Below are positions 41,592 through 51,380 of a stretch of 64,000 bases of DNA, piece by piece (the first letter of the stretch is position 1; every line of letters starts with the position of its first letter). The position numbers were made by a program, and so were the translations under genes. The DNA comes from Bombella apis (GTDB lineage Bacteria > Pseudomonadota > Alphaproteobacteria > Acetobacterales > Acetobacteraceae), in assembly GCF_018221685.1 (NCBI RefSeq), contig NZ_JAGJTM010000004.1:500287-564286 (forward strand), read 5' to 3'. Under the pieces are notes generated by a model that saw only the letters and a program-made list of their open reading frames with translations, was not told the origin of the DNA and searched no databases.

Positions 41592-44231
41592 TCAGCCTTC
41601 GGCCAGTGTCTTGCGCAGCATGGCGAATACGGCATCGGCAGCCGGTTCGGAGCCACCAGCCTGCGCCATGTCAGGGCGGCCACCGCCACCTTTGCCGCCC
41701 ATCAGGGCGGAGGCTTCCCGGGCCAGCTTCACGGCATCGAAGCGGTCCGTAAGGTCCTTGCTGACGGCGATGACGATGCTGCCCCGGTCATTGGCGCCGG
41801 AGATCAGGGCCACCACGCCGGAGGAGATCTGCTTCAGCAGGCCATCAGCCAGCCCCTTGAGGTCCTTGGGGCTGACATCCTCAAGGAAGCGGGCCGCCAG
41901 AGTGACGCCATTGACGGTCTCGCTGGAGGCAGACCCTTCCCCCGTGGCCAGCTTGTGCTGGAGGGAGGAAATCTGCGCATTGAGGGCCTTGCGTTCTTCC
42001 AGCAGGGCGGCAAGACGGGCCGGAGCCTCGGCAGGCGTGACCTTCAGGAGGGCAGCCATTTCGGCCAGCCGTTCCTCACTGGTGCGGATGGTCTGCTCGG
42101 CCGCAGCCCCGCAGACAGCCTCGATACGGCGGACGCCGGAGGAGACGCCACTTTCGGAGACGATGCGGAACAGGCCGATCTCACCCAGACGGGTCACATG
42201 CGTACCGCCGCAGAGTTCGATGGAATAGGCCTGACGGTTTTTCTCATCCTCATTGCCCATGAAGACGACACGGACTTCATCGCCATATTTCTCACCGAAG
42301 AGGGCCATGGCGCCGCTTTCAATGGCCTGTTCCTGCGTCATCAGGCGGGTTTCGACCGGGCTGTTCTGGCGGATGCGGGCATTCACCTCGGCCTCGATGG
42401 TTTTCAGCTCATCCTCCGTCAGAGGGCGGGGCTGGCTGATGTCGAAGCGCAGACGGTCCGGCGTGTTCAGGCTGCCCTTCTGGGTGACATGCTCACCGAT
42501 ATGGCGGCGCAGGGCCTCATGCAGGAGATGGGTTGCGGAGTGATGCCCCCGCACGGCGGTGCGGCGCACGTGGTCGATCTCGGCATGAACATCCATGCCC
42601 GGCCTGAGCGTGCCTTCCACGATGCGGCCATAATGGACGATCAGGGAGCCGTTCTTCTTCTGCGTGTCAGTGATTTCGATCCGCAGGCCCGGGGCTGTCA
42701 GCGTACCATGATCGCCAACCTGTCCGCCGCTTTCTCCATAGAAGGGGGACTGGTTGAGCAGGATGGCGACTTCGTCACCGGCTTTGGCTTCGGCAAGCTC
42801 ATCGCTGCCACGGAAGACGGCCTGCACCTGGGCATCGGCAGCCTCGCTCACATAGCCGAGGAACTCCGTGCTGCCGAAGCGGTCACGGGTATCGAACCAG
42901 ACGGTCTCCACGGCACTGTCACCGGAGCCAACCCAGGCGGCACGGGCACGCTGGCGCTGCTCGGCCATGGCACTTTCAAAACCGGCCTCATCGACCTTGT
43001 GGCCACGCTCACGTAGCACGTCCTGCGTCAGGTCCAGCGGGAAGCCGAACGTGTCATAGAGCTTGAAGGCCACGTCACCGGGCAGATGACCGTTGCTGGA
43101 GAGGCGGCCCATCTCGTCTTCCAGCAGGGCCATGCCACGGCCCAGAAGGGCGGAGAAGCGTTCTTCCTCACCCTTCATGGTTTCGGTGATGAGGGCCTTG
43201 TGCTGGTTCAGCTCAGGATAGGCATGGCCCATCTGCTGGATGAGGGCAGGCAGCAGACGGTAGAAGACCGGCTCCTTCGCCCCCATCAGGTGGAGGTGAC
43301 GCATGGCACGGCGCATGATGCGGCGCAGCACATAGCCACGTCCCTCACGGGAGGGCAGAACACCATCGGAGATGAGGAAGGCGGTGGACCGCAGATGGTC
43401 GGCCACCACACGATGGCTTGTCTTGAAGCGGCCATCCGCATCCTGTTTCAGCAGGTCGGCAGAGGCCTCGATGAGGGCACGGATCGTGTCCGTGTCGTAA
43501 TTGTCCTTCTTGCCCTGCATGACAGCGGCGAAACGCTCCAGCCCCATGCCGGTATCAATGGAAGGGTGGGGAAGATTGGTCCGCTTGCCTTCGCCTTCTT
43601 CAAAGAACTGCATGAAGACGAGGTTCCATATCTCGACGAACCGGTCGCCGTCTTCATCAGGGCTGCCTGGAGGGCCACCGGCCACGGACGGGCCATGATC
43701 GTAGAAGATTTCGGAGGACGGACCGCAGGGGCCGGTATCGCCCATACGCCAGAAATTGTCGGACGTGGCGATGGGGATGATCTTGTCATCCGAGAGGCCA
43801 GCGATCTTCTTCCATAGGGAAGCGGCCTCATGATCGTCCGCATAGACGGTGACGAGCAGCTTCTCGGCCGGGATGCCGAAGCCTTTGGTCAGCAGCGTCC
43901 AGGCAAATTCGATGACCTCAGCCTTGAAGTAATCTCCAAAGCTGAAATTCCCCATCATTTCAAAGAATGTGTGATGACGTGCCGTGTAACCGACGTTGTC
44001 CAGATCATTATGTTTGCCACCGGCACGGACGACCTTCTGGGCTGTTGTGGCCCGCTTGAAAGGCAGGGTCTCCTGCCCGGTAAAAACGTTCTTGAAAGGC
44101 ACCATCCCCGCATTGGTGAAGAGCAGGGACGGATCATTCTGCGGAACCAGAGAGGCAGACGGAAGGATGCGGTGCCCGTGGGATTCAAAATACTGAAGGA
44201 ATTGTGCGCGGATATCGTTGGTACTGATCAT
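41592..44231 (-). CDS. alaS: Alanyl-tRNA synthetase
   Basis: Class II synthetase charging tRNA(Ala), 879 residues with the full domain set. The N-terminal aminoacylation core has [22 protein letters not shown] and [15 protein letters not shown]; the editing domain has the zinc-binding [14 protein letters not shown] and [13 protein letters not shown]; the C-terminal DHH-like C-Ala domain contains the [15 protein letters not shown] glycine-rich loop. All hallmarks of intact AlaRS are present. There is no clear ribosome binding site before the ATG. A strong terminator follows it and gtrA lies upstream on the same strand. Confidence 0.97.
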   Translation of the reverse strand: MISTNDIRAQFLQYFESHGHRILPSASLVPQNDPSLLFTNAGMVPFKNVFTGQETLPFKRATTAQKVVRAGGKHNDLDNVGYTARHHTFFEMMGNFSFGDYFKAEVIEFAWTLLTKGFGIPAEKLLVTVYADDHEAASLWKKIAGLSDDKIIPIATSDNFWRMGDTGPCGPSSEIFYDHGPSVAGGPPGSPDEDGDRFVEIWNLVFMQFFEEGEGKRTNLPHPSIDTGMGLERFAAVMQGKKDNYDTDTIRALIEASADLLKQDADGRFKTSHRVVADHLRSTAFLISDGVLPSREGRGYVLRRIMRRAMRHLHLMGAKEPVFYRLLPALIQQMGHAYPELNQHKALITETMKGEEERFSALLGRGMALLEDEMGRLSSNGHLPGDVAFKLYDTFGFPLDLTQDVLRERGHKVDEAGFESAMAEQRQRARAAWVGSGDSAVETVWFDTRDRFGSTEFLGYVSEAADAQVQAVFRGSDELAEAKAGDEVAILLNQSPFYGESGGQVGDHGTLTAPGLRIEITDTQKKNGSLIVHYGRIVEGTLRPGMDVHAEIDHVRRTAVRGHHSATHLLHEALRRHIGEHVTQKGSLNTPDRLRFDISQPRPLTEDELKTIEAEVNARIRQNSPVETRLMTQEQAIESGAMALFGEKYGDEVRVVFMGNEDEKNRQAYSIELCGGTHVTRLGEIGLFRIVSESGVSSGVRRIEAVCGAAAEQTIRTSEERLAEMAALLKVTPAEAPARLAALLEERKALNAQISSLQHKLATGEGSASSETVNGVTLAARFLEDVSPKDLKGLADGLLKQISSGVVALISGANDRGSIVIAVSKDLTDRFDAVKLAREASALMGGKGGGGRPDMAQAGGSEPAADAVFAMLRKTLAEG

Positions 44232-44374
44232 GAGTCTGTAGGTCCGGGTTCCGGAGAAAGAAAGGATGGTTCCTGTTTTCTAGCCGATTTTCTGGCTTTT
44301 GGAAATGGAGGTCCGATGGAGGAGATGCAGGGAAGCGTGCAGGAAAAGAAGACCACCAGCCGGGGAATGGGGCT

Positions 44375-44821
44375 TTATGACTGGGGGGTCTTCTTGTGAA
44401 AGACGAAGTGATGGCAGAGGGCAAAATTGATGAACATGCCGCCTGCTGTCCCGCAGAGCAGAGCAATGACGGTGTAATGCCGTGTCAGCGGCCAAAGGCT
44501 GAAGAGGGCCAGCACGATCCCACGGTTGATGATGAAACCGGGAAGATTGGCCAGTACAAAGCGCCCCCATTGATGATGCACCTTGTGGCGTTTGCGGCAA
44601 CAGTCCCGGAATGTCCAGTAACGGTTCAGAATCCAGTTGTTGCTTGAGGCAATGACATAAGCGAGCAGGGCGGCAGCACGGAGCCCGACAACATGGCGGA
44701 AAAGGGAGAGGCTTGCCCAGTCCACGAGAAAGCCGACAGCTCCCACAACGCCGAAATAGAAGAAGCGCTGCATGAGAGGAAGGAACTTCATCAGGCTTCT
44801 GGGAATGAACTGTTCAAGCAT
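44375..44821 (-). CDS. GtrA-family membrane protein
   Basis: A 148-residue integral membrane protein with four predicted helices. FFYFGVVGAVGFLVDWASLSL opens the family domain, followed by AYVIASSNNWILNRYWTF, a strong GtrA signature with the NRYWTF motif. GtrA-type proteins move lipid-linked sugars or take part in cell-surface glycosylation. No glycosyltransferase gene adjoins this one, so the partner is unknown. It is upstream of alaS on the same strand, with 143 bases between them. An internal ATG at 44791 is an alternative start. Confidence 0.82.
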   Translation of the reverse strand: MLEQFIPRSLMKFLPLMQRFFYFGVVGAVGFLVDWASLSLFRHVVGLRAAALLAYVIASSNNWILNRYWTFRDCCRKRHKVHHQWGRFVLANLPGFIINRGIVLALFSLWPLTRHYTVIALLCGTAGGMFINFALCHHFVFHKKTPQS

Positions 44822-44936
44822 TTTTCAGCTGGAAAACCATAAGGATTGTTGCAGAGGCGGAGGGGACCCTAACACAGCTTCACAGGGGAGAGGTAAATCT
44901 TTTCTTGTGAAAGGTTGCACAGGAGGAACGGGCCAT

Positions 44937-44966
44937 AAAAAAAGGGTGCCCGAAGGCACCCTTTTT
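44937..44966. terminator. Bidirectional terminator after ompA
   Basis: AAAAAGGGTGCC (44939-44950) pairs with GGCACCCTTTTT (44955-44966) around a CGAA tetraloop, with A and T runs on both sides. It ends the ompA transcript on the minus strand, 40 bases after its stop. Confidence 0.92.
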
Positions 44967-45006
44967 CCGTAACCGTAAGGCCCGGGCTGAAAATCAGCTC
45001 TGAAGA

Positions 45007-46164
45007 TTACTTCAGGATGATCTCAACGCGACGGTTCTGCGGCTCACGCGTGTTCTTGGCAGTTGCCACCAGCGGGTTGGCATCGCCGTAACCGTGGATG
45101 TCAATGGCCGTAGCCGGAACGCCCAGACGGATCAGCTCAGCCTTGACGCTGTTTGCACGACGGAGGGACAGACCCATGTTGTACTTCTCACCGCGCGGAC
45201 CCGGATGAGCAGCGGAGTTGTCGGTGTAACCGTTAACTTCGATGCGCGTCGTCTGCACGTGTGTGGAAGCCTGGGCAGCCTGGGCAACGATGTCGCGGGC
45301 GCGGCCGGTCAGGTTGGACTTATCCCAGTCAAAGAAGACGAGGTAAGTACGGGCAGCCTGAGTCGGCGGCGGAACGACAACATGCGGAGCCGGCGGCGGC
45401 GGCGGCGGAGCATTGTTGAAGGCATAACGCAGGCCGAGCATGAACTGGTGCGTGTAGCGCGTGTTGAAGCTTACGCGGTCACCCTTGCCATGGTTCTCGT
45501 TGTTGTTGTGCAGGTACTGACGGCCGCTGGTCACGCCGCTCATGGAACCCGTCTGGCCCATGAAGCGATACTGCGTGGTCAGAGCCAGGCCCGGAACGCC
45601 CGGGATGTCGTAAGCGGCACCAGCGATGAACTGAGCAGCGAAACCACCCTGGGTGTTGTTGAAGTTCGGGTCAGGACGACCGGTGCTGCGGTTGTAGACC
45701 TTGCGGTAACGCTGCCACATGTAACCGGCACCGATACCGACGAACGGTGTAACCGGAACATCGTTCAGGCCGAACATGCCGAGATCGATGTCATACAGCA
45801 CGTTGGCGAACCCGCCCCAGCCTTCGCTCTTGCCGTGGGCCTTGCGGTTGCCACCAGCGGCAAAGGCGCCACCCAGACGGGTGATGTGGGTCTGGTTGTA
45901 GGTGCCCTCAATTTCGAGGCGCAGACCGTTACCGAAGCCGTAACCAGTGGAGAGGTAGCCGTTGAAGCCGGTGCCGGAGTGGGCGTTGCCACCGATGCCA
46001 CGACCGTGGGAGGTGCCAGGGTTACCCTGACGGAACTGCTGGTGCTGAACCAGGTTGTAACCGCCTGCCATGTCGACATACGGGCCGGTGATCGTGCTGG
46101 CCATGGCAAATGACGGCAGGGCCACCATTGAGGTCATGGCGAGAAGTGCATTACGAATACGCAT
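45007..46164 (-). CDS. OmpA-family outer-membrane protein
   Basis: A 385-residue outer-membrane protein. A signal peptide ends near FAMAS (about residue 22), followed by an eight-strand type beta-barrel (about 25-250), a proline-rich linker with PPPPPPAP (about 253-268) and a C-terminal OmpA/MotB peptidoglycan-binding domain containing NGYTD and NRRVEIIL, the Asp and Arg that bind diaminopimelate. Codon use differs from neighbours, with strong preference for CGT, AAC and GGT, as expected for an abundant envelope protein. GAGGAAG provides a good ribosome binding site 5 bases before the ATG. Its 5' flank (211 bases to aroKB) probably holds the promoter and a long leader. Confidence 0.92.
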   Translation of the reverse strand: MRIRNALLAMTSMVALPSFAMASTITGPYVDMAGGYNLVQHQQFRQGNPGTSHGRGIGGNAHSGTGFNGYLSTGYGFGNGLRLEIEGTYNQTHITRLGGAFAAGGNRKAHGKSEGWGGFANVLYDIDLGMFGLNDVPVTPFVGIGAGYMWQRYRKVYNRSTGRPDPNFNNTQGGFAAQFIAGAAYDIPGVPGLALTTQYRFMGQTGSMSGVTSGRQYLHNNNENHGKGDRVSFNTRYTHQFMLGLRYAFNNAPPPPPPAPHVVVPPPTQAARTYLVFFDWDKSNLTGRARDIVAQAAQASTHVQTTRIEVNGYTDNSAAHPGPRGEKYNMGLSLRRANSVKAELIRLGVPATAIDIHGYGDANPLVATAKNTREPQNRRVEIILK

Positions 46165-46375
46165 TTACTTCCTCAGTCCTTAATTCTGTATACTTACGGC
46201 CATTACGGTTGGCGGGCGTCGGAACGATCACCGTATGGAGCCAGCGCGGCCGATAACTGAGATGTAATGGAAAGCTGGTAGGAAGTTAAGAGGTTTTCCG
46301 CCCTGCGTTTGCGATGGAAGATACACTGTGACCAATACAACACATTATCGGAATAAAGGCTGGAATGTGGCGGTA

Positions 46376-48052
46376 TCAGGGGGCAAAACCTTCAGCCAGA
46401 AGCAGGGCCCGGACATCATCCATGGCGACATCACGGCAGGTGAAAGCCATGCCGATTCCGCGGAGCAGAACGAAGGTGATCTTCCCGTCGCGCAACTTCT
46501 TGTCCCGGCCCATGTGGTTCAGCAGGGTTTCCGTACTGAGGCCGTGGGGCAGGTCTGCTGCACCGGCGGGCATTCCCAGGGCGTGGAGATGGGTGTCAAG
46601 CCGTGTCAGGTCATCCTCGGGGGCAAGCCCCATCCTGACGGACAGTGCCAGGGCCATGTGCAGGCCGATGGAGACGGCTTCCCCATGCAGGAGGCGGCCG
46701 TCATAATGGAACTCGGCTTCAAAGGCATGGGCGAAGGTGTGGCCCAGATTGAGCAGGGCCCGACCGCCTGATCCTGCCTGCTCCCGTTCATCGTCCTGTA
46801 CGACTCCGGCCTTGAAGGCACAGGCCCGGCGGACAGCTTCACCCAGCTTCCCGGGCTCTCCCTCCAGAACGGCCTGACCATTGGCTTCGCACCAGGCAAA
46901 CAGTTCGGCATCAGCGATGAGGCCTGCCTTGACGATTTCTGCATAACCCGCCACGAGCTGGCGGCGGGGGAGAGTGGCCAGCGTTTCCGTATCGGCCAGC
47001 ACGAGCCGGGGCTGCCAGAAGGCTCCGATGAGATTCTTTCCGGCCCGGGCATTGATTCCCGTTTTACCTCCGACAGAACTGTCCACCTGTGCCAGCAATG
47101 TTGTGGGAATCTGGATGAAGGGAATCCCGCGCAGCGCCGTAGCCGCCACAAATCCGGCAAGGTCACCAATGACCCCCCCACCCAGGGCAATAACGGTGGT
47201 GCCACGCTCGATGCCCCGTTCGAGCATTTCTTCCATGACGGCTTCAAAACGGGCGAGAGATTTGCTGCCCTCTCCCGGAGGCACGATGATGGTGTGAAAG
47301 CGGATGCCGACCTCACGGAAACTGCGTTCCAGCGTGGCCAGATGATGGGTGGCAACTGTCTCGTCGGTCAGGATGATGGCGTGGCCGTTGGGCAGATGGG
47401 GCTTTACCCGCAGGCCCGCCTGCGCCAGCAGCTCACGGCCGATGAGAACCTCATAACTGTGGCCGGCGAGAGCAACCGGGACATGATGGGGCAGACTCGT
47501 ATTGGCAAGGGTATCAGTAATGGTCCGGGTGGCCTGTTCCACGCTTTCATCTCCACAGTCGATAATGATGTCTGCCTCGGCATAGCGCGGATACCGCACG
47601 GTGGCGAGCTGACGCAGGGTGGCCGCCGGGTCGCCCTGGGCGAGGAGGGGGCGGCTTCCACGGTTGTTGAGCAGGCGTCTGAGCAGGACAGCCATGGGGA
47701 CATGCAGCCAGACAGCACAGACATCTGCTGCCTCGTGGATGAGGGCACGGGTCTGCGGATGCATCCAGGCGCCACCACCGGTGGCCAGAATGCAGGGGCC
47801 GTTCTTCAGGAGGCGGCGTATGACCCGATGTTCCCCGGCACGGAAATGGGCTTCGCCATGGTGGGCGAAGATTTCCGGGATGCTCTGGCGGGAGGCTTTT
47901 TCGATCTCGGCATCGGTATCGATGAAGGGGATGCCATAATGCTGGGCCAGCATCCGTCCCAGAGTCGTTTTTCCGGCCCCCATGAGGCCGACAAGGACAA
48001 TGATGCGGAACGGTGGTCTGGCTGGCTGCGGGGCGTGCAAGGAAGGGGACAT
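46376..48052 (-). CDS. aroKB: Fused shikimate kinase / 3-dehydroquinate synthase
   Basis: Bifunctional enzyme for two shikimate-pathway steps. The N-terminal about 180 residues are shikimate kinase, with the P-loop GLMGAGKT (22-29), IDTDAEIE and ATGGGAWM. The C-terminal about 370 residues are 3-dehydroquinate synthase, with PPGEGSKSL, ALGGGVIGDLAGFVAAT (NAD-binding), VGGKTGIN, GYAEIVKAGLI and the zinc-binding histidines in LNLGHTFAHAFE and HGEAVSIGL. In most bacteria aroK and aroB are separate adjacent genes; this in-frame fusion is known in acetic acid bacteria. AGAGGGA forms the ribosome binding site 6 bases upstream. It complements the class II DAHP synthase at 21.3 kb. Confidence 0.95.
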   Translation of the reverse strand: MSPSLHAPQPARPPFRIIVLVGLMGAGKTTLGRMLAQHYGIPFIDTDAEIEKASRQSIPEIFAHHGEAHFRAGEHRVIRRLLKNGPCILATGGGAWMHPQTRALIHEAADVCAVWLHVPMAVLLRRLLNNRGSRPLLAQGDPAATLRQLATVRYPRYAEADIIIDCGDESVEQATRTITDTLANTSLPHHVPVALAGHSYEVLIGRELLAQAGLRVKPHLPNGHAIILTDETVATHHLATLERSFREVGIRFHTIIVPPGEGSKSLARFEAVMEEMLERGIERGTTVIALGGGVIGDLAGFVAATALRGIPFIQIPTTLLAQVDSSVGGKTGINARAGKNLIGAFWQPRLVLADTETLATLPRRQLVAGYAEIVKAGLIADAELFAWCEANGQAVLEGEPGKLGEAVRRACAFKAGVVQDDEREQAGSGGRALLNLGHTFAHAFEAEFHYDGRLLHGEAVSIGLHMALALSVRMGLAPEDDLTRLDTHLHALGMPAGAADLPHGLSTETLLNHMGRDKKLRDGKITFVLLRGIGMAFTCRDVAMDDVRALLLAEGFAP

Positions 48053-48149
48053 GCTGTCCCTCTATCACGGGTGAGAGAGGTGGGGTAGGTCTCTCATCGC
48101 CCATGTCTCTGGGAGGGTGTGTCTCCGGTGGAAGAGAAGAGGGTTTTTA

Positions 48150-48187
48150 AAACGGGATGATCCTTCTATAAACGGGACGTATCCTTT
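48150..48187 (+). promoter_or_regulatory. Direct repeat around a -10-like element
   Basis: AAACGGGATGATCCTT (48150-48165) and AAACGGGACGTATCCTT (48170-48186) start exactly 20 bases apart, about two helical turns, with TATAAA (48167-48172) between and overlapping the second copy. No convincing -35 is seen. The repeats precede the small membrane-protein/xerD unit. Confidence 0.35.
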
Positions 48188-48203
48188 GACATGGAGCCGT
48201 CTT

Positions 48204-48410
48204 ATGAAAACCGTTGCCCGTCTGGTGCTGGTCCTGCTGGTTCTTGTGGTGTTGGTGGGGGGTGGGTACGTCCTGACGGCTCACGATACGCAGCCCCCGG
48301 CACCGGTGATGGTGCATCGTGACCTGACACCGCAGGCCGTGTCCCCTGCCACCTCTGCCCAGAAGGCGGCCCCGGGCCTGCCGGAGCTTCCACCTGTTGG
48401 AGGGCATTGA
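48204..48410 (+). CDS. Small membrane-anchored protein upstream of xerD
   Basis: A 68-residue protein with one N-terminal hydrophobic segment (about residues 5-25) and a short periplasmic, Pro/Ala-rich tail ending LPELPPVGGH. The ATG at 48204 has a TGGAG element about 8 bases upstream; the frame opens earlier at 48117 but the extra residues are basic and unlike a natural start. It is 12 bases upstream of xerD and probably co-transcribed. No known family was recognised, and the function is unknown. Confidence 0.55.
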   Translation: MKTVARLVLVLLVLVVLVGGGYVLTAHDTQPPAPVMVHRDLTPQAVSPATSAQKAAPGLPELPPVGGH

Positions 48411-48422
48411 GGAGCGGCCCTC

Positions 48423-49376
48423 ATGACGGACGGGCGGGAGGTCCGGCGCTGCCCTGCAGAATCTGCTGCCCTGATAGAGGCGTTTCTTGAGGCCATCGTG
48501 GCAGAACGGGGAGCAGCAGAGCAGACGAGAGCGGCCTATCGGGCTGATCTGGAAGATTTTGCCTGCTGGTGTGCGCCCCTGTCGTTGGCAGATGTATCCC
48601 GGGGCAGTGTACAGGCCTATTTTGCCGATCAGGGGCGCCGTGGCATTTCCGCCCGGACACAGGCCCGCCGTCTTTCCTGCTTTCGGCAGTTTGCCCGTTT
48701 CATGCTCCAGATGGGCGTGCGGGCGGACGAGATGACCGCCGGGCAGGCATCTCCCCGCTATCAGAGTGGTCTGCCTCATCCATTGAGTGAGGATGAGGTC
48801 AGGCGACTTCTGGAAAAGGGCACCTGCGGCCATGCGGATCTGCGCCGGGACCTTCTCTCCCGTGTGGCGCTGGAGATGCTGTACACGACAGGCCTGCGCA
48901 TCAGCGAGCTTCTGAGCCTGCCAGCGGGCTGTGTCCGGCAGAGAGGCGGCATGCTGCCCGTGCGGGGCAAGGGCGGGCGGGAAAGGCTCGTGCCTTTCTC
49001 CAGCGCAGCCAGGGAAGCGGCAGAGGCGCTGCTGGCCTATGATGCCGTGCTGGACAGCCCGTGGCTGTTCCCGGGGCGCAATCCCCGGAAGCCACTGACA
49101 AGGCAGGGATTCGACAAGATACTTCATGCCTGTGCGCTCAAGGCCGGGCTGGACCCCCTGCGTGTCAGCCCACACGTGCTGCGTCATTCCTTTGCGACCC
49201 ACCTGCTCAACAGGGGGGCGGACCTGCGGGCGCTTCAGGTGCTGCTGGGACATGCCGATATCACGACGACCCAGATTTACACGCAGGTCATGACGGAGCG
49301 GCTGAAAGAAGTTGTCCGCCAGCATCATCCCCTGGGGCAGGACAGGCAGAGCGGGGAGGCGGGAAAGCGGGGGTGA
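48423..49376 (+). CDS. xerD: Tyrosine recombinase XerD
   Basis: Site-specific recombinase that, with XerC, resolves chromosome dimers at dif. The 317-residue protein has the N-terminal SAM-like core-binding domain (about 12-105) and the catalytic domain with all six conserved residues: R159 in GLRISEL, K183 in GKGGRER, H251 and R254 in HVLRHS, H277 in GHADI and the nucleophile Y286 in QIYTQV. Its length and domain pattern are those of chromosomal XerD rather than a phage or integron integrase, and no attachment site or mobile element was seen nearby. accA follows 81 bases later. Confidence 0.94.
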   Translation: MTDGREVRRCPAESAALIEAFLEAIVAERGAAEQTRAAYRADLEDFACWCAPLSLADVSRGSVQAYFADQGRRGISARTQARRLSCFRQFARFMLQMGVRADEMTAGQASPRYQSGLPHPLSEDEVRRLLEKGTCGHADLRRDLLSRVALEMLYTTGLRISELLSLPAGCVRQRGGMLPVRGKGGRERLVPFSSAAREAAEALLAYDAVLDSPWLFPGRNPRKPLTRQGFDKILHACALKAGLDPLRVSPHVLRHSFATHLLNRGADLRALQVLLGHADITTTQIYTQVMTERLKEVVRQHHPLGQDRQSGEAGKRG

Positions 49377-49457
49377 TAGCCGGCTCCGGCAGAGTTTTCC
49401 TGCTTCGTGTCAATTTAGGGCTGTCTTGCGTCCTGTTTGCGTGCTATCGGGCAGAAC

Positions 49458-50426
49458 ATGCGCCAGTTCCTAGATTTCGAAAAATCGGTTGCCGAGCTTG
49501 AGACCAAGATCGGTGAACTTCGTCAGGTTGGTCGCCAGGAGGATGGCGCTGGTCTGGATGGTCTGAACATTGATGAGGAGACAGCCCGCCTTGCGGAGAA
49601 AGCGGACAAGCAGCTCCGCACGCTCTACAGCAAGCTGACCCCTCTCCAGAAAGTGCAGGTGGCCCGTCACGCACAGCGGCCTCATGCGCTGGATTACATC
49701 CAGTCGCTGATGACGGATTATACCCCGCTCGCCGGGGACCGTGTTTTTGGGGATGATCAGGCTCTTGTAGGGGGGCTGGCCCGTTTCCGTGGGCAGCCGG
49801 TCGTGGTCATCGGGACCGAGCGTGGTTCTGATACGGAGAGTCGTCTCCGTCACAATTTTGGCATGGCCCGACCGGAAGGGTATCGCAAGGCCCAGCGTCT
49901 GATGCGCATGGCAGAGCGTTTTGGCCTGCCGATTCTGACATTCGTGGATACGGCCGGTGCGTGGCCGGGGATTGATGCCGAGGCCCGCGGGCAGGCAGAG
50001 GCGATTGCCCGGGCGATTGATACCTGCCTTCAGGTCAAGGTTCCGCTGATCGCTACGGTGATCGGCGAGGGCGGGTCTGGTGGTGCCATTGCCATTGCCG
50101 CAGGCGATCGTGTTCTGATGCTGGAACATGCCATTTATTCTGTCATCTCTCCCGAGGCGGCCGCTTCCATTCTCTGGCGTGACCCCAAGATGGCGCCAGC
50201 CGCTGCCGAAGCGCTTCGTCTGACGGCGCAGGATCTGAAAAAACTTGGCCTGATCGATCATGTGATTGATGAGCCGGTGGGGGGCGCCCAGCGTCTTCCT
50301 GCTGAAGCCATCAATCGCGTGGGTGAGGCCATTGCTGCAGAACTGGCCTCCGTCCAGGGGCTCTCAAAGGAAGAGCTGCTGGCCCGGCGTCGGGAGCGTT
50401 ATCTGGAAATGACACGGGTAGGCTGA
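49458..50426 (+). CDS. accA: Acetyl-CoA carboxylase carboxyltransferase subunit alpha
   Basis: Alpha subunit of the carboxyltransferase that transfers the carboxyl group from biotin to acetyl-CoA in the first committed step of fatty-acid synthesis. The 322-residue protein starts [21 protein letters not shown] and shows [26 protein letters not shown] [28 protein letters not shown] and [15 protein letters not shown], the oxyanion-forming glycine block. The ATG at 49458 is chosen over an in-frame TTG at 49437. accD, its usual partner, is not in the window. A T-rich terminator follows. Confidence 0.96.
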   Translation: MRQFLDFEKSVAELETKIGELRQVGRQEDGAGLDGLNIDEETARLAEKADKQLRTLYSKLTPLQKVQVARHAQRPHALDYIQSLMTDYTPLAGDRVFGDDQALVGGLARFRGQPVVVIGTERGSDTESRLRHNFGMARPEGYRKAQRLMRMAERFGLPILTFVDTAGAWPGIDAEARGQAEAIARAIDTCLQVKVPLIATVIGEGGSGGAIAIAAGDRVLMLEHAIYSVISPEAAASILWRDPKMAPAAAEALRLTAQDLKKLGLIDHVIDEPVGGAQRLPAEAINRVGEAIAAELASVQGLSKEELLARRRERYLEMTRVG

Positions 50427-50458
50427 CCGTTCCGCCTGACTGATATGGAGTTTTTGGG

Positions 50459-50487
50459 AAAGCCGCCTTTTTAGGCGGCTTTTTTTT
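50459..50487 (+). terminator. Rho-independent terminator after accA
   Basis: AGCCGCC (50461-50467) pairs with GGCGGCT (50474-50480) around a TTTTTA loop and runs straight into seven T (50481-50487), which also overlap the stop codon of the convergent gene. Confidence 0.9.
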
Positions 50488-51248
50488 CAGGCTCCTCGTG
50501 GAGGATCTCCCTCCAGGGGGGTGAAGCCCAGGCTGGCAAGAAGGGTGCGCAGGGCCGCCCCAGCCAAGGTGACAGCCTCAGCGTCATAGCCTTTTGCAAC
50601 AAGGGCCACACCCCGTTTCTGTCCTTCGTCAAACGGGTAGGAGCCGATATCCAGTGTAGGGAAGTCATGCTGGATGGCCGTGAGTGCCTCGGCAAGATCG
50701 CCTTCATAGACATTGTAACTGTACCAGCTGGCACTGGTCAGTGGAGCTCCGCCCTCAAGACGTGGCATGAGCCAGCCCACCATGGCTTGAAAGATGCGGG
50801 GGACTCCGGCCATGACATGGACATTGCCCAACGAGAACCCGGGTGCTGTGGACACTCTGTTTTCTATGGGCGTTGCGCCTTTGGGCAGCCATGCCATGCG
50901 CTGTCTGGCCTTGTTGAATTCTCCCGCCGGGAAGAGGGCTTCCAGCTGGTGGAAGCTCTCTTCATGGCATGTCAGGGGGACCCCAAGGGCCTCGGCCACA
51001 CATGCAGCGGTAATGTCGTCATGGGTGGGGCCGATGCCGCCGCTGGTGAAGAGAAGATCGAATCGGGCCCGGCAGTCATTGATGGTGGTTATGATGTGTT
51101 CCGGGATGTCGGGAATGACCCGGACTTCAAGAAGCCGGATGCCTCGGCCATTCAGGGCCTGGGCCAGGACACGGATGTTGGCGTCCTGCGTGCGGCCTGA
51201 AAGGATTTCATTGCCGATGACAAGAAAACATGCAGTACGGGGAGCCAT
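50487..51248 (-). CDS. MoaB/CinA-like molybdopterin-binding domain protein
   Basis: A 253-residue protein made of one MoCF (MoaB/Mog) domain: VIGNEILSGRTQDAN near the start and LLFTSGGIGPTHDDIT with the glycine-rich and Thr-His-Asp signature. This corresponds to the N-terminal domain of CinA (competence/damage-inducible A), but the C-terminal PncC nicotinamide-nucleotide deamidase domain of full CinA is absent. In alphaproteobacteria this single-domain form is common. The ATG at 51248 is used; the frame opens ten residues earlier. It converges with accA at a shared terminator and is divergent from the SMP-30 gene. No molybdenum-cofactor genes are nearby, so the true substrate is unclear. Confidence 0.82.
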   Translation of the reverse strand: MAPRTACFLVIGNEILSGRTQDANIRVLAQALNGRGIRLLEVRVIPDIPEHIITTINDCRARFDLLFTSGGIGPTHDDITAACVAEALGVPLTCHEESFHQLEALFPAGEFNKARQRMAWLPKGATPIENRVSTAPGFSLGNVHVMAGVPRIFQAMVGWLMPRLEGGAPLTSASWYSYNVYEGDLAEALTAIQHDFPTLDIGSYPFDEGQKRGVALVAKGYDAEAVTLAGAALRTLLASLGFTPLEGDPPRGA

Positions 51249-51380
51249 GAGCCTGTAATACCTTGGTGCTGGCCGCATTGTTTTTCTGCGGGCTTGGGGC
51301 CCTCGGGCGTGGCATCCGGGGGTGTGGAAATTGAACCTTCTTCATTATATGGGAGGGTATGGCCTTTTAGAAAGGGAGAG

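Noticed and set aside
41460..43016. A 518-codon open frame on the plus strand opposite alaS
   Set aside because: Shadow of alaS; overlaps the alaS terminator and has no recognisable domain.
48423..49376. Possible integrase of a mobile element
   Set aside because: Motifs, length and context are those of chromosomal XerD; no att repeats, cargo or transposase genes were seen.
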